Of a DNA stretch of 64,000 nucleotides, positions 59,701 through 64,000 are shown piece after piece. Location: contig WFMF01000128.1 of assembly GCA_011033025.1 (NCBI GenBank), positions 248,001 through 312,000 on the forward strand, written 5' to 3'. Position numbers and translations under genes: made by a program. Position 1 is the stretch's first letter, and every line of letters starts with the position of its first letter. Source of the DNA: Beroe forskalii (taxonomy: Eukaryota; Ctenophora; Nuda; Beroida; Beroidae). A model generated the notes under the pieces. The model was not told the origin of the DNA. It ran no database searches and saw nothing but the letters and a program-made list of their open reading frames with translations.

Positions 59701-62700
59701 CAAACTCGCAGCTTGGGATAACTTCCCCTCTCAACCACGAAGTTTGCTGGGTGTCACAATTCAATTTAATAAGCGGTCTTTTCTCCAAAGTTATGCGAAC
59801 TGCTGCCTCGTGGAAGAACGAGTAATCGTCTTTATCTAGAGGAAGCACTTCGCTTTGGAACCTGATGATTATCTCCGGGACATTTTCTAGGACTGAAACA
59901 GCTGTTTTAACCCATAAGACTGATACGGCACTATCCATAGGTATAACAACTCTCCAGTCGGCTTTGTCAATCCAAACTGAGAATAATTTCACGATGTACT
60001 GTTGTAGTGAAATGGGACTCTGCAGTCCATTTTACTAAAACGAACCCCATTTTCATTTCATTAGAGTTTAATTATTTCTGGCTTCAGGCAGGTGACTTCA
60101 GGTGGAAGAAGTCATGTACTTGGTTAAGTAGATTCAACAGATGTTGCCTACTTTACTTTACAATGAATAAGATCATATATTCATTAAGATATCATATATA
60201 TAGATTTCCTACTACTTACCATCATCAGGGACAACATCATCAGGTACAACGGGAGAAGTAGTTTCCTTCGGAAAGAGCACTGAAATCCAAATAACCAACA
60301 TCGGTGAAACAACTCGACAGATTATCGATACAGATGTGCTATATGGTGCAGCATAAACTTAGTATTTATAGTTAGAATTGTACGATTCCCTGCTTCAGGA
60401 AATTAATGTTGGCACCAATAGTATCCTCAGTAAAACAAACGAGAACACTAGTGGTAGCAGTGTAGCACAACAATAATTACGATGTACTTAATTTAACAGC
60501 CTATGTGTCGAAGTAAACTGTACAAGCTTCGATGTGCGGAACGGAAGCTGTGATAAGATTTGTAACTTGTAATGCGGGATTTGTTATTTGCGATGTGGGA
60601 CTCGTGATCTGGCATGTGAGATCTGTAATTCGTAACGCGGGACTTGTAATTTTTCACGCGGGATTTGTAAGTTGCGACATGGGATCAGTGATTTGTTATG
60701 TCTTAATGTGGGATTTGTGATTAATTAGCCAAACCCAATATAAAGGCATTTGATAGAAACTTCGAGACCACGGTAAAATATATCACGTGTGTTTAGGATC
60801 TAAATTATTAATTCTGTAATCTGTACTTTTATTACTACTGATTAATTTGTAAAACTATAACCGTCGTTTCCTTTTGTACTATTGATAGTTGAAAATACAG
60901 GACGACTCAGAATCACCCTATAAGACGACAGACTAGTCCAGAGAGCCGAGACGTTGGTAGACAGAGGATTTATCAAAAGGAACACTGATTTAACAGCGGC
61001 GGACGGTGATAATTTAGCTGATTAATACTTTAATACTATTCATAAATTCTAGAAGTTATTAAACTACAAGGAAATTATATACGGTAATTGTCATTGCTTT
61101 GTTTATCTCTCGGAGCAAACAATCAGTCGAACAACTCATACAAGTATCGTTGCGGATGTGTAAATTTCAACGATCATGATTTTAAAATCAGTCACTTGAA
61201 CAAAGCTGTTAAATACGGTTGGTGCAGGTTGGAGTGGTATTTAAACGAAATGCGTTCTCTTTGTTTATATTATAGACTCTGAGAACTCTGAATAAAAGAT
61301 GGACGTCAAGTAGGCAGCAACATCCAGGAGGGAGACAATGGTAATTCTCTTCCTATAACCTATGTGACACTCATCCATTAGAATAAACCTGGCTTCTATA
61401 GTTCATTCGTTGAACTAGGAGCTCATGAATCAACTTTATTATTCTTATGAACTATGTCATATGATCCAGTTCAATTGTTGAAATTTGCTTTGACTTCTCA
61501 CTGTCTCGAATAATAATCCATGTGATTTGGTGCCTGATTTCTTTTATGTATGCCAAAGGTTTGAATTTATTCAAGCTTTGGTATTGGAGTTTAGACTTTA
61601 GGCACCGAATAGTAATTAACTGCGTAAAAAACTGCGAATGCAAATTAGGGGAGTGGAATATTTGATATTGCCACATAGCAACTTTGTAACAAGTGAATTG
61701 AGATGAAGGGAGAGTGGTTGTGATGTATCAGTAAGATACAGGGAACTTAGTTTGTAATAACAAAGGCACCTTAGTTTGAGTTTTAAAGGCTATTAGGCAC
61801 CTCCTTAACAGTACCTTATTAACAACGTCACCTGATTAACAACAGCACCTTCTTTGAACAGGATAAGCAAGACAGAACATCAAGAAAATGAATCCAATTA
61901 ATGACCGGAGTTGCTACACATATTATGTCGGTTGACGCTTCTCAGCACCCAATCAAGCATGCCGAAAAACGTTACGTGTACATACCAACTCAGAACTCTA
62001 TCACGTTGACCCAGTTCATGCTCTAGATGGGCTAGCTGGCAGCTACTCGCTATTTGCAGCACTACATAGCTACCCTAAACGTCCGAGAGACCCGTTGGAT
62101 TTGGAAGGCCGGCCGGACTGCGTGTATGCAATCCAAAGATAAGGCCGCGTGGCGCGCGCGCGCGTCGATCTTTTATGTCGCGCGCGCAAATTAGGCGCCA
62201 AAATTTCAAAATTCTGGAATTTGTCGTCGCGCGTTCCATTCAAAACAAAATTTCGAAGAGTTTTGTACCAAAGACCGGCCAAAATACCAGTGAACAAAAC
62301 AGCAATACCAGAACTCTGAGGACCTGATTCGTTAACAGGTCGCATTATCACAGTGTAAACTAAGTGCTTAAATAAGTAACGAGAATACATTCCATTTCCG
62401 ATACACTCTTTCTCTATTACAGCCAAACTTTCACCTAATTGGCTTGCCTAATCATAGCCTTTGTTTAGGTTTATACTGACAGTGCAAGACTGTGTCAGTA
62501 AAGCATGTAAGCATTCTGCATGAATACATCCTTATCGATGTACATGTTACTTAAATAACGTAAAACTCAGAGCTTGGGCATTATTATTTCGATATGTTAC
62601 GCCATGGTTATCTTACTTTAAGGTATAGTAAAATCCGTTTTGTGGGGTTTATTTTCTTAAACACGCAGCCCGCTGTAAGGCAATGGTTTCATTGAATCGG

Positions 62701-63337
62701 AGTTACTGTATTGGAGTATCTGAGACTGACGTAACTACAGAATTAGAGACAACAAAATCTGATGTTTCAGCGGATGGTAGGGCGATGATTATAACATATA
62801 TGGAGGAGGGAAATCATCCAACAATTCATCTACCACCCCATAATTCAGTGTCCATAATTTTATATCCAGACGCTAGCATTTAAGTGGAGTGGGATTGCTT
62901 ACAAGGGACGGAAAAACGCGGTAGGTTCGATTTGGAACGATCACCGAAGGACCGAAAATTGATACCGATGAACAGCTTTTCCGAATTAGAACTTTATTCT
63001 CCCTTTCAATGGGCTGAATCGACTGCAATGGCGCTGTTAAATCTTTAAGTGTACAGACAAAACACCACCAGGACATAAAACCGCCATAGAGCTACAATTG
63101 CGCGTTTGGCAATGTTGTGTACAGTCGATGTGGTTCAGGATGGGCGGAAAAACAACCTTTAGCCCAATAATATCTCTATGGTAGTGTTATGTCCGGGTGG
63201 TGTCTCATCACCTAACGCAATCTTACCTCATCCTCCTCCTGTTTGAGTTTGGTGGTGAGGTGCTTGTTTTTAACCCTCGTCTGTCTTTCCTTCTCCCCTG
63301 CAGCTGTCAACTCCCTCTTTACTGCTTCCAACTCACC
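47760..63337 (-). CDS. SSX2IP: SSX2IP/ADIP-like centrosomal coiled-coil protein (5' end outside window)
   Basis: Nine exons on the minus strand: 63337-63227, 50816-50684, 50244-50088, 49902-49697, 49524-49442, 49078-48962, 48824-48464, 48299-48080 and 47880-47760. They total 503 codons including TGA, with every phase matching. The order of features follows SSX2IP/ADIP: D-E-V-R-R-L..F-N-H-E-V-R-K-K-E-R-E..K-E-R-L, then V-L-N-x-V..G-R-R-P-Q-W, then E-E-L-Y-K-Q-L..E-N-D-H-L, a central E/K-rich coiled coil, then H-K-R-F-R-E-E-R-T-Q-L-F and M-L-A-T-P. A low-complexity S/T/N/P tail follows. In vertebrates the protein sits at centriolar satellites and adherens junctions, binds afadin and alpha-actinin and helps anchor microtubules and build cilia. 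The N-terminal exons lie beyond 64000. The first intron seen is 12.4 kb and contains two other genes. Confidence 0.85.
50177..50490 (-). repeat. Triplicated acceptor plus exon start in the SSX2IP-like gene
   Basis: The plus-strand text GTCATCTCCCCACTGGGGCC through GCGGGGTAC, CAGTACCTGCTGGGTACCTG occurs three times, starting at 50177, 50305 and 50400. On the minus strand each copy is a splice acceptor plus the first ~65 bases of exon 50244-50088. Only the copy at 50177 continues into the rest of the exon. The other two lie in the upstream intron and reach TAG at once. Confidence 0.9.
51803..53005 (-). CDS. Secreted/anchored W-K...CN...SY domain protein 1, nested gene
   Basis: Exon 1 (53005-52945) encodes a signal peptide, M-L-V-L-W-I-L-F-L-F-P, and ends in phase 1 at a GTAAGT donor. 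Exon 2 (52335-51803) starts after TTCGCCCAG with (G)CC-TGG-ATA. The product has 197 residues. The domain has A-W-I-K-K, a V-P-F..S-V-L-N-V-K-T strand, V-W-T-F-T-K-T, I-N-M-K-C-N, a later C-R-P-L-W and S-F-M-F-G-T-S-D-D-G-S-D-S-Y. A short hydrophobic tail (V-A-I-G-I-I-T-G) ends the protein, as in weak membrane or GPI anchors. It is a clear paralogue of 59429-60301 (same exon phase, signal exon and landmark residues) and more distantly of 3233-3657. No named family is recognised; an adhesive or ligand-binding role is a guess. It lies inside the 12.4-kb SSX2IP intron on the same strand. Confidence 0.72.
52512..52831. mobile_element. 320-bp TIR element in the intron of nested gene 1
   Basis: The ends GGGTACCCCGATAAACCCCC and GGGAGTTTATCGGGGTCGCC pair over ACCCCGATAAAC. 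The interior carries GGTACCATTT followed by an A-rich purine stretch, the motif repeated five times in the element at 55495-55967. No ORF. Confidence 0.68.
55364..55393. repeat. 30-bp perfect palindrome
   Basis: TGTGAATTACGTAAC is followed immediately by its exact reverse complement. A single arm, GTGAATTACGTAAC, also occurs at about 55207. Confidence 0.95.
55495..55967. mobile_element. 473-bp TIR element nested in the fold-back centre
   Basis: The ends GTATACATGGGGGGGCCAAC and GGGTTGCCCCCCCCCTACAT pair with few mismatches. Direct copies of AATTAA(G/A)CCCCCTATTGG with TATATCCACC lie inside each end (about 55541 and 55893). Between them GGTACCATTTGAAAAA recurs five times at about 40-bp spacing. 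Confidence 0.7.
57388..59428. other. Intronic stretch, nothing recognised
   Basis: Several 79-89-codon ORFs on either strand lack signal peptides or domains that I trust. There is no repeat of note. Confidence 0.45.
59429..60301 (-). CDS. Secreted/anchored W-K...CNG...SY domain protein 2, nested gene
   Basis: Exon 1 (60301-60220) encodes M-L-V-I-W-I-S-V-L-F-P followed by an acidic linker with P-D-D repeats and ends in phase 1 at GTAAGT. Exon 2 (59976-59429) begins after TTATTCTCAG with (G)TT-TGG-ATT. The product has 209 residues. Landmarks match the neighbour at 51803: V-W-I-D-K, V-I-P-M-D-S-A-V-S-V, S-S-W-S-L-R-K-T, L-E-I-K-C-N-G, C-L-P-I-W-T-Y, F-M-F-G-K-H-D-D-G-S-E-S-Y. The C-terminus is a longer hydrophobic segment (A-L-I-G-M-I-C-F-M-T-G-V-L-G-F) ending N-A-R, consistent with a membrane anchor or GPI signal. 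It lies in the same SSX2IP intron, on the other side of the fold-back, and probably arose with its neighbour by duplication. Function is unknown. Confidence 0.72.
60545..60722. repeat. Degenerate ~20-bp GCGGGATTTGTAATT repeat
   Basis: About eight diverged units of GCGGGATTTGTAATTYG type run tandemly. The 62-codon ORF across them is an artefact. Confidence 0.8.
60723..63226. other. 5' part of the 12.4-kb SSX2IP intron
   Basis: No supported gene. There is a short CACCTTATTAACAAC-like repeat at about 61800-61855 and a (CG)n-rich patch at about 62150-62190. Confidence 0.45.
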
Positions 63338-64000
63338 CTGCCGAGAGAACTTAGTGAGGGCAAACACCGGTGTTATCAGTAATGACTTATTATTACACTA
63401 GGAGGATTTACCTGCTATTTGTGTAGAAGCTAAAAGTAACTAAATCATTTGTTTGAACCATGAGTATTTTACGGGGTTTTACTTTTTGATAAAGATTTAA
63501 CAGTAATGAATTGTGAAGAATCTGGATCAATAGCCTGATTAGATTCAATAAAAATTCTATAACCTCGATATCACACAATCGCGTTATTCTCTTCAACCCC
63601 CTGCATGTTCTAGTACCACAGTTTAACAATTGTACAATACACAGTTCTTTTAGATGAAGTGTTGACAAGGTTTAATAACTATCTCCAATACCACTTCATA
63701 GATAAAGTTTAACAGGTAATTCTGACCACGAAACTCTGTTAAAATCCCCATAAAATCATACCTATATTTAGGTATTGCTTGAAATGAAAGCGTATGTGTA
63801 TGCCCAAGCAGGCAACATGAAATAGGCGGTGTGACGTCATCAATTCACAATTCTTAGCCCCGTGACAATGATTTCACTTTCAACTACTATTTACTCTTTC
63901 GCAAGTTTAGAAAGATCATTTTTGACAAATATCATTGTTCTACGCATGAGTCATATTGATGCTTACTGATATTATTTACTGAATCATGCGAAAGCATGAG
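63338..64000. other. Further SSX2IP-like intron sequence
   Basis: This is upstream of the last visible exon on the minus strand. I find no further exon with matching phase before the window ends. Confidence 0.4.

Noticed and set aside
62070-62426. 118-codon minus ORF with a hydrophobic segment
   Set aside because: Its first codon is TTG, it runs through a CG simple repeat and no family is recognised.
1-64000. CRISPR arrays, bacterial operons, riboswitches
   Set aside because: The window is intron-bearing eukaryotic DNA. The direct repeats lack the unique equal-length spacers of CRISPR.

Overview
The window is eukaryotic nuclear DNA, most likely from an invertebrate metazoan. The real genes are split into short exons with GT-AG introns, and coding density is low. 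The recognisable proteins are animal ones: a FCHO/muniscin-type F-BAR protein, a Golgi carbohydrate sulfotransferase and an SSX2IP/ADIP centrosomal coiled-coil protein. Transposon relics of PIF/Harbinger, LINE and TIR-element type are frequent. I cannot name the phylum. A non-bilaterian lineage (sponge, cnidarian, ctenophore) is possible but not shown.

Layout. 1-1.75 kb: short-unit satellites, two of them built from self-palindromic units. 1.9-5.4 kb (minus): exons of an Ig-like gene and a third member of a secreted/anchored domain family, interrupted by decayed Harbinger transposase copies. 5.4-24.8 kb: mostly non-coding, with minisatellites, TIR elements (9.1, 17.6 and 21.4 kb), a LINE reverse transcriptase relic (16.2-16.9 kb) and a few orphan ORFs. 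24.8-26.4 kb (minus): F-BAR exons of a FCHO-like gene. 28.8-38.6 kb (plus): a complete six-exon carbohydrate sulfotransferase gene with a two-exon gene for a 44-residue secreted cysteine peptide inside its largest intron. 39.9-42.0 kb: a 2.2 kb non-autonomous TIR element with an 8-bp target duplication, from the same family as the one at 17.6 kb. 43.7-47.3 kb (plus): a three-exon gene for a ~990-residue protein I do not recognise, with an apparent one-base frameshift in the last exon. 47.8-63.3 kb (minus): nine exons of an SSX2IP-like gene, convergent with the previous gene and running off the right end. Its 12.4-kb intron holds two paralogous two-exon genes for secreted/anchored proteins, one on each side of a 4.1-kb fold-back inverted repeat.

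How gene models were made. For the six multi-exon models I joined splice sites by hand and checked that codon phase is kept across every junction. The sulfotransferase (378 aa), the small peptide (44 aa), the two nested paralogues (197 and 209 aa) and the SSX2IP-like C-terminal 502 aa all close exactly. The most unusual structural theme is that in two unrelated genes the splice acceptor and the beginning of the following exon are tandemly triplicated into the upstream intron.
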